Below the pieces are notes generated by a model. The model did no database searches. It was not told the DNA's origin and was given only the letters and a program-made list of their open reading frames with translations. Shown one piece after another: positions 17,319-25,833 of a stretch of 64,000 nt of DNA (its first letter is position 1; each line of letters opens with the position of its first letter). The stretch lies in NCBI GenBank assembly GCA_038529355.1, contig JBCBDU010000002.1, positions 1-64,000 of the forward strand. The letters run 5' to 3'. Both the position numbers and the translations under genes were made by a program. Origin of the DNA: CALBPI01 sp038529355. Lineage in GTDB: Bacteria; Pseudomonadota; Gammaproteobacteria; Steroidobacterales; Woeseiaceae.

Positions 17319-20300
17319 ATGATCACAATACCCATCGGGCGCCAGCCCACACGTCTTGGCGTTATTGCCTTAACCAGCTTGTTGCTGACCGCTTGTGGTG
17401 GTGGCGGTGGTGGCGGTGAAATCACTGCGCCACCACCCCCACCACCACCACCGACAACGTTCAGCATCGGTGGCACAGCATCGGGCGTCGCTGGCAGCGG
17501 ACTGACGCTGCAAAACAACGGCGCCGACTCGCTCGCGATTGCTGCCGACGGCAACTTCACGTTTGCAACTGAAATCAACAGCGGTGCGAGCTATGACGTG
17601 ACGGTCACCACGCAACCGGTGAGCCCGACGCAGACCTGCACCGTCGCCAACGGGTCAGGTACGGCGACCGCCGACGTCACGAACGTTACAGTCACCTGCA
17701 CGACCGCATCTGCAGTGGATACTGATATGGACGGCATCACCGACGCCGATGAGCAGAATATCTACGGCACGAACTGGGAAGACCCTGATACCGACGGCGA
17801 TGGCTACAGTGATGGTGACGAGGTGCAGACCTTTGATCCCAGCGTCAACAATTTCCGCTTCAATCCGCTCGTTGCTGATGTGCCGGAAATACGCATCGAG
17901 ATTCAGGAAACGCCTGAAATCGGCGCAAACATCACCGAAGAAAATTCGAGTACGGAAACGGTAACGACCACGCGCGCGCAATCGACATCAAATACCAGCT
18001 CAACCACGTTTGGCGCCAGCACAACCCTCGGCGTCGAGGCATCACAATCCGCGACCGCCGGTGCCAGTCTTGCCGGCCCGAAAGCCGAAGTCGAAACTCA
18101 GGTCAAGGTCACTGCCGAAGCAACCGTCAGTTTCGATGCAACCAACAGCCAGGAAAACCGCGAAGCCTGGGAGCGCATGTTGGCCAATAACATTGAAACC
18201 ACGACAACCGCATCAGACGGTTTCATCGGCGTTGGTGTGAACATCGTTAACTCCGGTCACCTGAGTCTGCGCATCGAAGCGCTGGATCTGGTTGCCGTGC
18301 GCGTCAACGACGGCGACAAGCCTTTCTCCGCCGTCGGCACACTCGCACGCGACACCGCGTTTACCGCAATCGATCTCGAGGCCGGTGAATCCATTAACAA
18401 CTTGCGCTTCGAGCGCACGTCAATCTCGCTGCCAACCATTCGCAGCTTGCTCACCGACACGCGCTCGCTAAAGCTCGAGCAAGGTAACGTGACGATCATC
18501 GATACGTCAGATGAATCAGTCGCACTGCAGGCACAGGACATCAACCGGCGCACCGCCAAACTCGTCATCGATTACGGTCCGTATGCAGCGACCGAATTTT
18601 ATCGTGCGTCCACGAACGTCGTTCCTGATGAGCCCGGCCGCTCGCTGGCTGCACTGCTCAATGACATATTGCGCATCCCCTACGACGAAGACAGCACCGG
18701 TCTTGCAACGGTGCGCAACCTGTCCTCGAGCACCGGGCGCTGGGTCGTGACGCACAAACGTATCGGCGATACCGACACGCAAATCACCACTTTTGATCCG
18801 GAAAGAGAGAGCTATTCGCTGGACGATATCGACGTGCGCGCCTTCGACGAAGTGCTGCTGGTATTGCTCGAGGACCCGGACAACGACGGCCTGGGTTATC
18901 GCGAAGAGTTGTTGCATGGCACCGACCCACTGTCGGCCGACACGGACGGTGACGGACGCAGCGATTTCGAGGAAGTCCGCGAAAGCTGGCGCGTCAATGC
19001 CGTTAACGTACAGGACCCGAAACGCTACGCCGACGCGGAAGTGACCTCATCACCGCTCATCGCCGACTACGACAACGATGGACTCAGCGACCGCGAAGAG
19101 TTTGCCGAGTTACTTGATCCGTACAACGCGGATACCGATGGCGATGGTGAGCTTGATGGCAGCGACCGCAACAATGGTGGCGAACCGCTATTTGCTGTGT
19201 TGCCGCTGCTGCTGGGCGAAGACCCTAACACCCCATCCACGCCATTCGATGTAGCGACCACGGGCACGATTTCAGCAGAGGCACCGCGCGTGGTCGCAAC
19301 AGCGAGCATTGACTGGGACTCTGATGGCATCGCCGAACAAACGTTCGAAACAGCTCCCGGCGGTCAATCGCAACGCACGATACCGTTGATTCGCAATACG
19401 TACCCAGGTCCTGGCGATTACCAGATCTCTCTGGACGCGAGCGACGACGACAGTCCTGCCAACCAGCTCAATGAAACCGCAATGGTGCGACTCACGGCAC
19501 CGGAGAATCCAGTCCCTGACGGCCTCGGCTACAACGGTGGCTATCGTATCGGCATCCACTTGCGCACAGCGGTAGATCTGAATCAGGATAGGTATGATGA
19601 CATCCTCGTCATCTCCAACAGCACGACGCTGGTCAGTTTGGGCTCGGCAGATGGCTTGCAACCGTTCTCGACCTGGTCGACAGGCAACTGGATACCGAGT
19701 ATCTACGAAGGCCTGAAAACGGACCCGCGACTGTTCGCTGATATCGACAATGATGGCGACTTAGACATTGTCGGTGTTGACGCCAGTGAAGGTACCGTCA
19801 GCTACGGCCTGAACAACGGCGCAGGCTTTGATGACCCGGTCACCTGGTTGAGTGGTCTGAACTGGAACGCCAGCCGCGATCAGGCCTTCCTCGCCGACAT
19901 CAATGGCGATCGCTTGATCGACTTTGTGCACGCCAGCGCAGCAGATCAGGCGGTGACTACCTACACCAGCAACAGCACGCAACTGACAATGCTGTCCAGA
20001 TTCGACGGAACGACTTTTGACGCTCGCTATCCGGACCGCACCCGATTCCCGATTTGGGTGACCGACCTGAATAATGACGGCTGCGCCGACATCGTGCTGT
20101 TCGGCCAGTCCGACACATTTACCAACCAATCGCAATGCAATGGCAGCTTCGGTGCCTACATCAATCAGTTTCGCGGCTTCGGATTCGATCAGGGATACCG
20201 CGTCGGGCGGGAAAAACGTTGGGTTCACGACACGACGGGTGACGAGCTGCCCGATTTGGTTGCCGCCGCCGGTGCGGTCGTCGTGCAATACGTGAATACG

Positions 20301-20795
20301 TCGACGACACAAGAAATTTCCTTCTCGGTAAATCGCCAGACGCTGACCGACGACTTTGTCACCGACGATGGCTGGGCGGATAACCGAGACATCGAGGGCA
20401 GACGAGGCTTCGGCGTCTTCCCGCGTTATCTTGCCGATGTTGATGCCGACGGCTTGGTCGATCTGGTTGGATTCGGCGCCGCCGGCACTGCGGTTGGCAT
20501 TAACGAGCTGGGCGCCGAGGGTACACGGGTGTTTACTGACCAGCGCATCCTTGCGCGCGGATTCGATGTAGTGAGCACAACCGACTGGTATCGCGACTAC
20601 ACACTACCGACACCACCGTCACCGTTCCCGAGCCCGGGCCCGGGCGCTAACCCTTGTGGACCTACCTTTATCTGCCGCGACTACGGCCCAAGAATTGTTG
20701 GTGATATCAATGGGGATGGCCGCGCCGACCTGATTGGGTTCTCAAACGCCCGACTGGTCTATCAGCAAATGCCGTACGTCACACAATTCGAGTAG
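17319..20795 (+). CDS. Giant lipoprotein: Ca-binding repeats, PA-like core, FG-GAP propeller
   Basis: A 1158-residue lipoprotein. The ATG at 17319 follows a GGAGAG site; the lipobox LLTAC gives Cys26. A Gly7/Pro8 tether leads to a beta domain, then TSP3-type calcium loops (DTDMDGITDADE, DTDGDGYSDGDE; residues 134-170). Residues about 175-455 follow the order of anthrax protective antigen and clostridial binary-toxin B proteins: a PLVADVP segment, a long Ser/Thr-rich alternating stretch like the membrane-inserting loop, AWERMLANN, IVNSGHLSL, AKLVIDYG and LLNDILRI. More calcium loops follow (about 520-625). Seven FG-GAP-like repeats (about 753, 808, 860, 916, 971, 1040 and 1129) suggest a seven-bladed propeller. 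The toxin-like core is a visual alignment and needs a profile search. Confidence 0.75.
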   Translation: MITIPIGRQPTRLGVIALTSLLLTACGGGGGGGEITAPPPPPPPPTTFSIGGTASGVAGSGLTLQNNGADSLAIAADGNFTFATEINSGASYDVTVTTQPVSPTQTCTVANGSGTATADVTNVTVTCTTASAVDTDMDGITDADEQNIYGTNWEDPDTDGDGYSDGDEVQTFDPSVNNFRFNPLVADVPEIRIEIQETPEIGANITEENSSTETVTTTRAQSTSNTSSTTFGASTTLGVEASQSATAGASLAGPKAEVETQVKVTAEATVSFDATNSQENREAWERMLANNIETTTTASDGFIGVGVNIVNSGHLSLRIEALDLVAVRVNDGDKPFSAVGTLARDTAFTAIDLEAGESINNLRFERTSISLPTIRSLLTDTRSLKLEQGNVTIIDTSDESVALQAQDINRRTAKLVIDYGPYAATEFYRASTNVVPDEPGRSLAALLNDILRIPYDEDSTGLATVRNLSSSTGRWVVTHKRIGDTDTQITTFDPERESYSLDDIDVRAFDEVLLVLLEDPDNDGLGYREELLHGTDPLSADTDGDGRSDFEEVRESWRVNAVNVQDPKRYADAEVTSSPLIADYDNDGLSDREEFAELLDPYNADTDGDGELDGSDRNNGGEPLFAVLPLLLGEDPNTPSTPFDVATTGTISAEAPRVVATASIDWDSDGIAEQTFETAPGGQSQRTIPLIRNTYPGPGDYQISLDASDDDSPANQLNETAMVRLTAPENPVPDGLGYNGGYRIGIHLRTAVDLNQDRYDDILVISNSTTLVSLGSADGLQPFSTWSTGNWIPSIYEGLKTDPRLFADIDNDGDLDIVGVDASEGTVSYGLNNGAGFDDPVTWLSGLNWNASRDQAFLADINGDRLIDFVHASAADQAVTTYTSNSTQLTMLSRFDGTTFDARYPDRTRFPIWVTDLNNDGCADIVLFGQSDTFTNQSQCNGSFGAYINQFRGFGFDQGYRVGREKRWVHDTTGDELPDLVAAAGAVVVQYVNTSTTQEISFSVNRQTLTDDFVTDDGWADNRDIEGRRGFGVFPRYLADVDADGLVDLVGFGAAGTAVGINELGAEGTRVFTDQRILARGFDVVSTTDWYRDYTLPTPPSPFPSPGPGANPCGPTFICRDYGPRIVGDINGDGRADLIGFSNARLVYQQMPYVTQFE
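17398..17451 (+). repeat. Complementary GGT/CCA tracts
   Basis: A run of GGT/GGC codons (Gly7) is followed 11 bases later by CCA/CCC codons (Pro8). The two tracts are complementary, so the mRNA can form a long G-C-rich hairpin right after the signal-peptide codons. Confidence 0.6.
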
Positions 20796-20816
20796 CTTCC
20801 ACGACGTGTGGCGATT

Positions 20817-20853
20817 GACCCGGGCGGCAGCGATGTCGCCCGGGTCCTTTTTT
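20817..20853 (+). terminator. Rho-independent terminator
   Basis: A perfect 10-bp stem (GACCCGGGCG / CGCCCGGGTC, 10-base loop) is followed directly by C and six T. It lies 22 bases after the lipoprotein stop. Confidence 0.9.
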
Positions 20854-20864
20854 ATCGCGCGATC

Positions 20865-21284
20865 CTAGAGCGCGCTGACGCCCCACAATTTCGTGTATTG
20901 CTCACAGTGCAACACCAGCGTCTTGAATTGGTCCAGATCAATGTCTGCCGGTATCCGGTAACGCTGAGCGCCCTTGTTCTTTCGCAGCGGTGCGATCAAC
21001 ACGCTGCCTGAGGTCGCATTCTTCGCCTTGACGTCGCTCGCATCCAGCGGCGACAAAAACAATTTCAGGTCCGGCGCATTGCGCGTTTTGAACGCAGCGT
21101 CCAATTCCAGAAAGCGTCCTTCGTCCGTTTCCACGATCGACCATGTGCCTTTAATCGTTTGCGAACGCTTGATCCAGGTACCGCTGGCGTCTTCTGCCGA
21201 AGCGTTAAGGCCAAAAAGCGTCGCCGCCGAAAGGATTGTATAAAGCAGCGTCAGAACTTGCGCCGCGCGTGTCATTTTGCTCAT
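20865..21284 (-). CDS. Exported DM13-domain protein
   Basis: A 139-residue protein with a signal peptide (cleavage near LNASA-ED) and one DM13 domain. Landmarks are the early strand GTWSIVETDEGRFLELDAAF, the turn NAPDLKLFLSPL, YRIPADIDLDQFKTLVLHC and the closing KLWGVSAL. The single conserved Cys (in LVLHCEQ) is the residue proposed to be redox-active in DM13 proteins. It probably sits in the periplasm or on the outer membrane. The start at 21284 has an AAGGAG site. An inverted repeat just upstream may regulate it. Confidence 0.85.
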   Translation of the reverse strand: MSKMTRAAQVLTLLYTILSAATLFGLNASAEDASGTWIKRSQTIKGTWSIVETDEGRFLELDAAFKTRNAPDLKLFLSPLDASDVKAKNATSGSVLIAPLRKNKGAQRYRIPADIDLDQFKTLVLHCEQYTKLWGVSAL

Positions 21285-21299
21285 CGTAAAACTCCTTGA

Positions 21300-21336
21300 G
21301 TCAATTCGTCAGCATGTTGCTGTTGACGTAATTGAC
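21300..21336. promoter_or_regulatory. Inverted repeat upstream of the DM13 gene
   Basis: GTCAATTCGTCA and TGACGTAATTGAC are inverted copies with a one-base bulge, separated by 12 bases. The element lies 16 bp before the DM13 start codon. It could be an operator or a leader hairpin. Confidence 0.4.
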
Positions 21337-21473
21337 CTAGGCAGCCCCGTGAACATTTCATGTCAGCGTATTTATTTTCCGATGTCGAACAAGGCGCGTT
21401 CAGGCAGGTAGGTAGCGCAGTCGACCCGCTTTGTGCCCGATCAAGTCTCAGCCCGGCGTAGCTTGGGAGCCAG

Positions 21474-21572
21474 GTGAGCGAGCAGGCCTTGGGACAACGT
21501 GGCTTGATGACTGACCAGGTTTTGGGACGGCTCGGCTTGCTGCCTGATCAGGCCTTGGGACGACGTGGCTTG
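21474..21572 (-). repeat. Three 33-bp tandem repeats at the helicase 3' end
   Basis: Three 33-bp units (21474-21506, 21507-21539, 21540-21572) each contain CAAGCC...GTCCCAA..CCTG on the minus strand. The unit nearest the gene encodes its last residues (KPRRPKA) and the stop. The other two lie beyond it and are more diverged. Because 33 is a multiple of three, one reading frame keeps an 11-residue repeat of the type SHVVPRP throughout. Confidence 0.75.
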
Positions 21573-23356
21573 CCGGCTTGCGGTTTTTTCGGTTTCTTGG
21601 GCTTTTTCGGTTTCGGCTTTTTACCCTTTGGTTTGCCGCGCGGCGCATCTTTGCCTTTGGCCTTGCCCACACCACCAGGCTTGCGTCGATCGTTGCGCTT
21701 GGTATTGGCGCGGGCTTTTTGCTTGCGGCTGCGGGTTACGCCACCGTCGCCAACCAATGAGATCGCAAGCTTCTGACCGCACACGACGACCTGCTTCAGG
21801 CCTTCAAAAATCTCTTTCGGCATGCCGGCCGGCAAGTCCACCAGACTGTGATGCTCGTCGATTTCGATATGGCCGATATGTTCGCCACGTAAGCCCGCCT
21901 CGTTGGCAATCGCACCGACGATGTTGCCGGGTTTAACGCCATGCGAGTGACCCACCTCGATGCGATAACGTTTGGCGCCCGCTTCCACATCGCGCACCGG
22001 CTTCATCGAGCCGTGCCCGCGATCGGCTTGAGCCGGCAGCAACATCGCTTGCTCGCCAATCGCCATTTGCGCCAGCGCAGCCGCGATTTCAACACCCGAC
22101 ACGTCGTGTTCTTCACGATACTGCTCGATCAGGCTTTGCATGAAATCGAGCTCGCCTGCACCCAGCGTATCGGTGATACGTTGTTTGAAATCGGCAATAC
22201 GCTTGTTGTTGACCGCAGCGACACTTGGCAACTCAAGGCGCTCGATTTTCTGTCGCGTCGCGCGCTCAATCGCCGCCAACATGCGACGCTCGCGCGGCGA
22301 CACGAACAGGATTGCGTCTCCTTGCCTGCCCGCCCGACCGGTTCGCCCGATACGATGCACGTAAGCTTCAGTGTCGTAAGGTACATCGTAGTTGATGACA
22401 TGACTGATGCGATCGACATCCAACCCGCGCGCCGCAACATCGGTCGCCACCAGAATATCCAGACCGCCGCGTTTCAAGCGCGAGACCATTTGCTCACGTT
22501 GTTTCTGCGCCATATCGCCATTCATCGCCGCCGCCGCGTAGCCACGCGCTTCGAGTCTTTCGGCAAGTTCTGTTGTCGCCGTCTTTGTGCGCACGAAAAT
22601 CAGGATTGCGTCGAACGACTCCACTTCGAGGATACGCGTCAATGCATCGAGCTTGTGCAGACCGCTCACTTGCCAATAACGCTGGCGAATGGTCTCCGCC
22701 GTTGTCGTGCGCGCCTTGATCGAACACTCAGCAGGATTTTTGAGAAAGCGTCTTGCGATACGCTCAACCTGTTTCGGCATCGTCGCCGAGAACAAGATGG
22801 TCTGTCGCTCCGATGGCGCCTGTTCCAGAATCCACTCGACCTCGTCGACGAACCCCATCCGCAACATCTCATCGGCCTCATCGAGCACCACAGCACGCAG
22901 CTGATCCAGCCGTAACGTGCCTTTGCTCATGTGGTCACGCAGGCGACCCGGCGTGCCAACCACGACCTGCACACCGCGTTTGAGCTGGCGAATCTGACCG
23001 CCATATTCCTGACCGCCATACACCGGAAGCACATGGAAGCCTTTCATTTGCGAGGCGTAGCGTTGGTAGGCTTCCGCAACCTGGATCGCCAACTCACGCG
23101 TTGGCGTCAGCGTTAGAACTTGCGTGGCGTTACTCTGCACATCGATGCTCGATAACAAAGGCAGTGCAAATGCGCCAGTCTTACCGGTTCCGGTGGGCGC
23201 ATGCCCGAGCATGTCACGACCGTCCAGAATGTGCGGAATCGCCTGTTGCTGGATCGGCGTTGGCGTCTCATAACCAATTGCCTCCAATGCATTGATCAGA
23301 GGTTCACGAAGCTGCAAATCACGGAAACGGACCGTGGCCGGTGTTGGCTGGGACAT
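21548..23356 (-). CDS. deaD: DEAD-box RNA helicase, DeaD/CsdA type
   Basis: A 602-residue ATP-dependent RNA helicase. Motifs in order: Q motif (YETPTPIQ), motif I (APTGTGKT), Ia (PTRELA), DEAD, SAT, then ATDVAARGLD and HRIGRTGRAGR. A helical linker and a DbpA-type RNA-binding domain (about 470-545, ending VVCGQKLAISLVG) follow, then a Lys/Pro-rich tail (KKPKPKKPKKPKKP). This layout is that of DeaD/CsdA, which acts in ribosome assembly and cold adaptation. The 3' end carries tandem repeats that may have created the tail and stop. It diverges from the DUF1295 gene. Confidence 0.92.
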   Translation of the reverse strand: MSQPTPATVRFRDLQLREPLINALEAIGYETPTPIQQQAIPHILDGRDMLGHAPTGTGKTGAFALPLLSSIDVQSNATQVLTLTPTRELAIQVAEAYQRYASQMKGFHVLPVYGGQEYGGQIRQLKRGVQVVVGTPGRLRDHMSKGTLRLDQLRAVVLDEADEMLRMGFVDEVEWILEQAPSERQTILFSATMPKQVERIARRFLKNPAECSIKARTTTAETIRQRYWQVSGLHKLDALTRILEVESFDAILIFVRTKTATTELAERLEARGYAAAAMNGDMAQKQREQMVSRLKRGGLDILVATDVAARGLDVDRISHVINYDVPYDTEAYVHRIGRTGRAGRQGDAILFVSPRERRMLAAIERATRQKIERLELPSVAAVNNKRIADFKQRITDTLGAGELDFMQSLIEQYREEHDVSGVEIAAALAQMAIGEQAMLLPAQADRGHGSMKPVRDVEAGAKRYRIEVGHSHGVKPGNIVGAIANEAGLRGEHIGHIEIDEHHSLVDLPAGMPKEIFEGLKQVVVCGQKLAISLVGDGGVTRSRKQKARANTKRNDRRKPGGVGKAKGKDAPRGKPKGKKPKPKKPKKPKKPQAGKPRRPKA

Positions 23357-23450
23357 CAGGCGTACTCAAAAGGGGAGTTGTGCGCGCAGGAAAAGCGCGC
23401 GAGGTGGCGGCATGATAGCACTGCATACGCGCGCGAGCCGCTTTTATACC

Positions 23451-23456
23451 TATAAT
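23451..23456 (+). promoter_or_regulatory. Consensus -10 element
   Basis: A perfect TATAAT lies 72 bp before the DUF1295 start, in the divergent region with the helicase gene. No good -35 hexamer is seen at 16-18 bp. On the opposite strand the same stretch offers TATAAA and TATCAT for the helicase. Confidence 0.4.
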
Positions 23457-23527
23457 AGAGGGCTGCGCATCCGATCGGTGTGCGCTGACGAAAGCAACTC
23501 AAACCCGCAATCGCCCGGAGACAGATC

Positions 23528-24406
23528 ATGGCCGAACGCAGCAACGGAAAAATTCTCATCGCAATTACGATTGCACTGGTGCTCGGCACACTGATCAGCC
23601 TCGCCGGCAGCGACAATGGTGACACCTTCAACGGGCTGCCCGTATTCGCGATCTGTGGTGCACTCGCATTCGCCATCAACTGGCTCGTGTTCATTCCTTC
23701 AGCGTTGGCCAGAACCGAGCACTACTATGACCTGACTGGCGGCGTGACCTACATCGCCACGACCGCTGTCGCGGTGTATTTATCGGGCCCACTGGACCTG
23801 CGCGCGATGCTGGTTGCCGGCATGGTCGCCGTGTGGTCGTTCAGGCTCGCAACGTTCTTGTTCATGCGTATCTCGAAGGATGGCAAAGACAGCCGTTTTG
23901 ACGACATCAAGAACCGGCCGCTGCGCTTCCTGATGGCATGGACGCTGCAAGGCCTATGGGTGTTGCTGACCGCTGCGGCTTCCTGGGCCGTGATCACCGG
24001 TGGCACGCGCGTGCCGCTGGGCGTCGTCGGCATCATCGGCATCCTGATCTGGGCTGCTGGCTTCCTGATCGAGATTGTCTCGGATCGGCAAAAATCCGCG
24101 TTCAAAGCCAATCCGGATAACAAAGGCAAATTCATCAACGTCGGTCTGTGGGCGTGGTCGCGCCATCCCAACTATTTCGGTGAAATCGTGTTGTGGATCG
24201 GTATGGCGATTGTTGCGATTCCGGTCTTGCAGGGCTGGCAGTGGGCCACGCTGATTTCACCGTTTTTCGTGACCTTCCTGCTGACGAAGGTCAGCGGTGT
24301 GCCGATGCTCGAGGAAAAGTCCGACGAGCGTTGGGGTGGGCAGGAAGACTACGAAGCCTACAAAGCCAACACGCCAGTGCTGATCCCGAAACCACCGCAA
24401 GGCTGA
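23528..24406 (+). CDS. DUF1295 membrane protein (steroid 5-alpha reductase/ICMT-like)
   Basis: A 292-residue integral membrane protein with a GGAG ribosome site and about seven hydrophobic segments. The C-terminal signature SRHPNYFGEI, after WAW and before the last helices, is characteristic of the DUF1295/steroid 5-alpha-reductase and isoprenylcysteine methyltransferase group, in which it shapes the cofactor pocket. The final PMLEEKSDERWGGQEDYEAY stretch is also typical. The substrate is unknown; NAD(P)H-dependent lipid reduction is plausible. It may be co-transcribed with the MFS gene at 24492. Confidence 0.85.
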   Translation: MAERSNGKILIAITIALVLGTLISLAGSDNGDTFNGLPVFAICGALAFAINWLVFIPSALARTEHYYDLTGGVTYIATTAVAVYLSGPLDLRAMLVAGMVAVWSFRLATFLFMRISKDGKDSRFDDIKNRPLRFLMAWTLQGLWVLLTAAASWAVITGGTRVPLGVVGIIGILIWAAGFLIEIVSDRQKSAFKANPDNKGKFINVGLWAWSRHPNYFGEIVLWIGMAIVAIPVLQGWQWATLISPFFVTFLLTKVSGVPMLEEKSDERWGGQEDYEAYKANTPVLIPKPPQG

Positions 24407-24491
24407 CGCTGCCCCAAAATTGGGCGGCTCCGGCAGTATCAATACATCGCCGCCGCCGGTACAGTATGGCTGGGGTTTACGGGGGATGTTT

Positions 24492-25823
24492 ATGGGCCAG
24501 CATCAAGCGGCTGAGAGCAACGCATATCGCACGTTAGTTTTGTGTCTGCTGACGTTGGCGTACATTTTCAATTTCGTCGACCGCTCGATCATCGGCGCAC
24601 TGTCACCGAGCATCAAAGCCGACCTGCAGTTCGAAGACTGGCAGCTGGGCTTGCTGAAAGGCTTTGGCTTCGCTCTGTTGTATACGACAGTCGGTATACC
24701 CGTTGCCTGGTTGGCTGACCGTTACAGCCGCACGAAAATCATCACGGCGTCACTCGCGCTGTGGAGTGGCTTCACGGCGCTGACCGGCATGGCGACCGGC
24801 TTCGTCAGCATGTTGCTGGCTCGCACAGGCGTTGGCATTGGTGAGGCTGGTTGTTCACCACCGTCGCACTCGATCATCTCTGACCTCTACCCGAAAGAGC
24901 AGCGCGCCAGCGCGCTTGGCGTTTATTCGCTGGGTATTCCTATCGGCATTGCATTCTCCTACGTACTGGCCGGCTGGCTAGTTGAGACGCTAGGTTGGCG
25001 CTACACGCTCGTCGCGCTCGGCGTCGCCGGTATCGGACTGGCGCTGATCATGGCATTGGTGCTGCGCGAACCCAAACGTGGCCAGATGGAAGGCGCCAAC
25101 GTCACGATCAAGTCTGTCAGCGTCGGCGAATCGGTGACAACGCTGGCAAAAATTCCGAGCTGGTGGGCGATGTGTATGGGCATCGCTTGGGTCAGTTTTG
25201 GCAGCTACGCCGTATCCAACTGGGGCATCGACTACATCACGCGTTTTCAACCAGAGTACGCGCCCGGTGCAGGCAACGGCCGTTTTCGTTGGCTCATGTA
25301 CATGCAAGGCCTGATTCATTTGGTGGGCTACGGCATCGGCACATACTACGGCGCGGTGATCACCGAAAAACTGGCACGCAAGAACGTCAGCGCGTACGGC
25401 TGGATGCCCGGCAGCGTACTGATCATCGGCGTACCAGCGTTGATCGCAGCGTTCTGGGTACACAACATCTACGCGCATCTGGCGCTGGTCACCGTCTACC
25501 TCGTTGCTGCAGGCGTGTATCTGGGGCCCAGCTTTGCGGCCGCGCAAACGCTCGCTCCGATCAACATGCGCGCGATGTCGACGGCGCTGTTTTTTCTGAT
25601 CCTGAACCTGATCGCACTGGGCGGCGGTCCGACCTATGTCGGCATTGTCAGCTCGATGCTGGAACCGCAGTATGGCGATGTGCATGCACTACGGTTGGCC
25701 ATTACGACACTGGTTGTACCGTATATCGTGTCGATCGCTGCATTTTTCTGGGCGGCGAAACTTATGCCGAAAGATTGGCAGGAAGCTGAAGCCAGAAACG
25801 TTGCGCTCGCCGCAGCGGACTGA
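24492..25823 (+). CDS. MFS transporter, spinster-like
   Basis: A 443-residue major facilitator permease. The ATG at 24492 is chosen because a GGGGGA ribosome site precedes it; upstream in-frame starts lack one. TM1 contains FNFVDRSIIGAL, and the loop after TM2 is WLADRYSRTKI (motif A). TM4 and TM5 carry RTGVGIGEAGCSPPSHSIISD, a stretch typical of the spinster/sphingolipid-transporter-like bacterial MFS group. A long central loop precedes the second six helices. Substrate unknown. Convergent with the pseudouridine synthase, 10 bp apart. Confidence 0.87.
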   Translation: MGQHQAAESNAYRTLVLCLLTLAYIFNFVDRSIIGALSPSIKADLQFEDWQLGLLKGFGFALLYTTVGIPVAWLADRYSRTKIITASLALWSGFTALTGMATGFVSMLLARTGVGIGEAGCSPPSHSIISDLYPKEQRASALGVYSLGIPIGIAFSYVLAGWLVETLGWRYTLVALGVAGIGLALIMALVLREPKRGQMEGANVTIKSVSVGESVTTLAKIPSWWAMCMGIAWVSFGSYAVSNWGIDYITRFQPEYAPGAGNGRFRWLMYMQGLIHLVGYGIGTYYGAVITEKLARKNVSAYGWMPGSVLIIGVPALIAAFWVHNIYAHLALVTVYLVAAGVYLGPSFAAAQTLAPINMRAMSTALFFLILNLIALGGGPTYVGIVSSMLEPQYGDVHALRLAITTLVVPYIVSIAAFFWAAKLMPKDWQEAEARNVALAAAD

Positions 25824-25833
25824 AGTGTTGGTG

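Noticed and set aside
21941..22915. 324-codon plus-strand ORF opposite the helicase
   Set aside because: Antisense to conserved helicase motifs; His/Arg-rich and featureless.
24990..25685. 231-codon minus-strand ORF opposite the MFS gene
   Set aside because: Shadow of the MFS coding frame; no domain or ribosome site.
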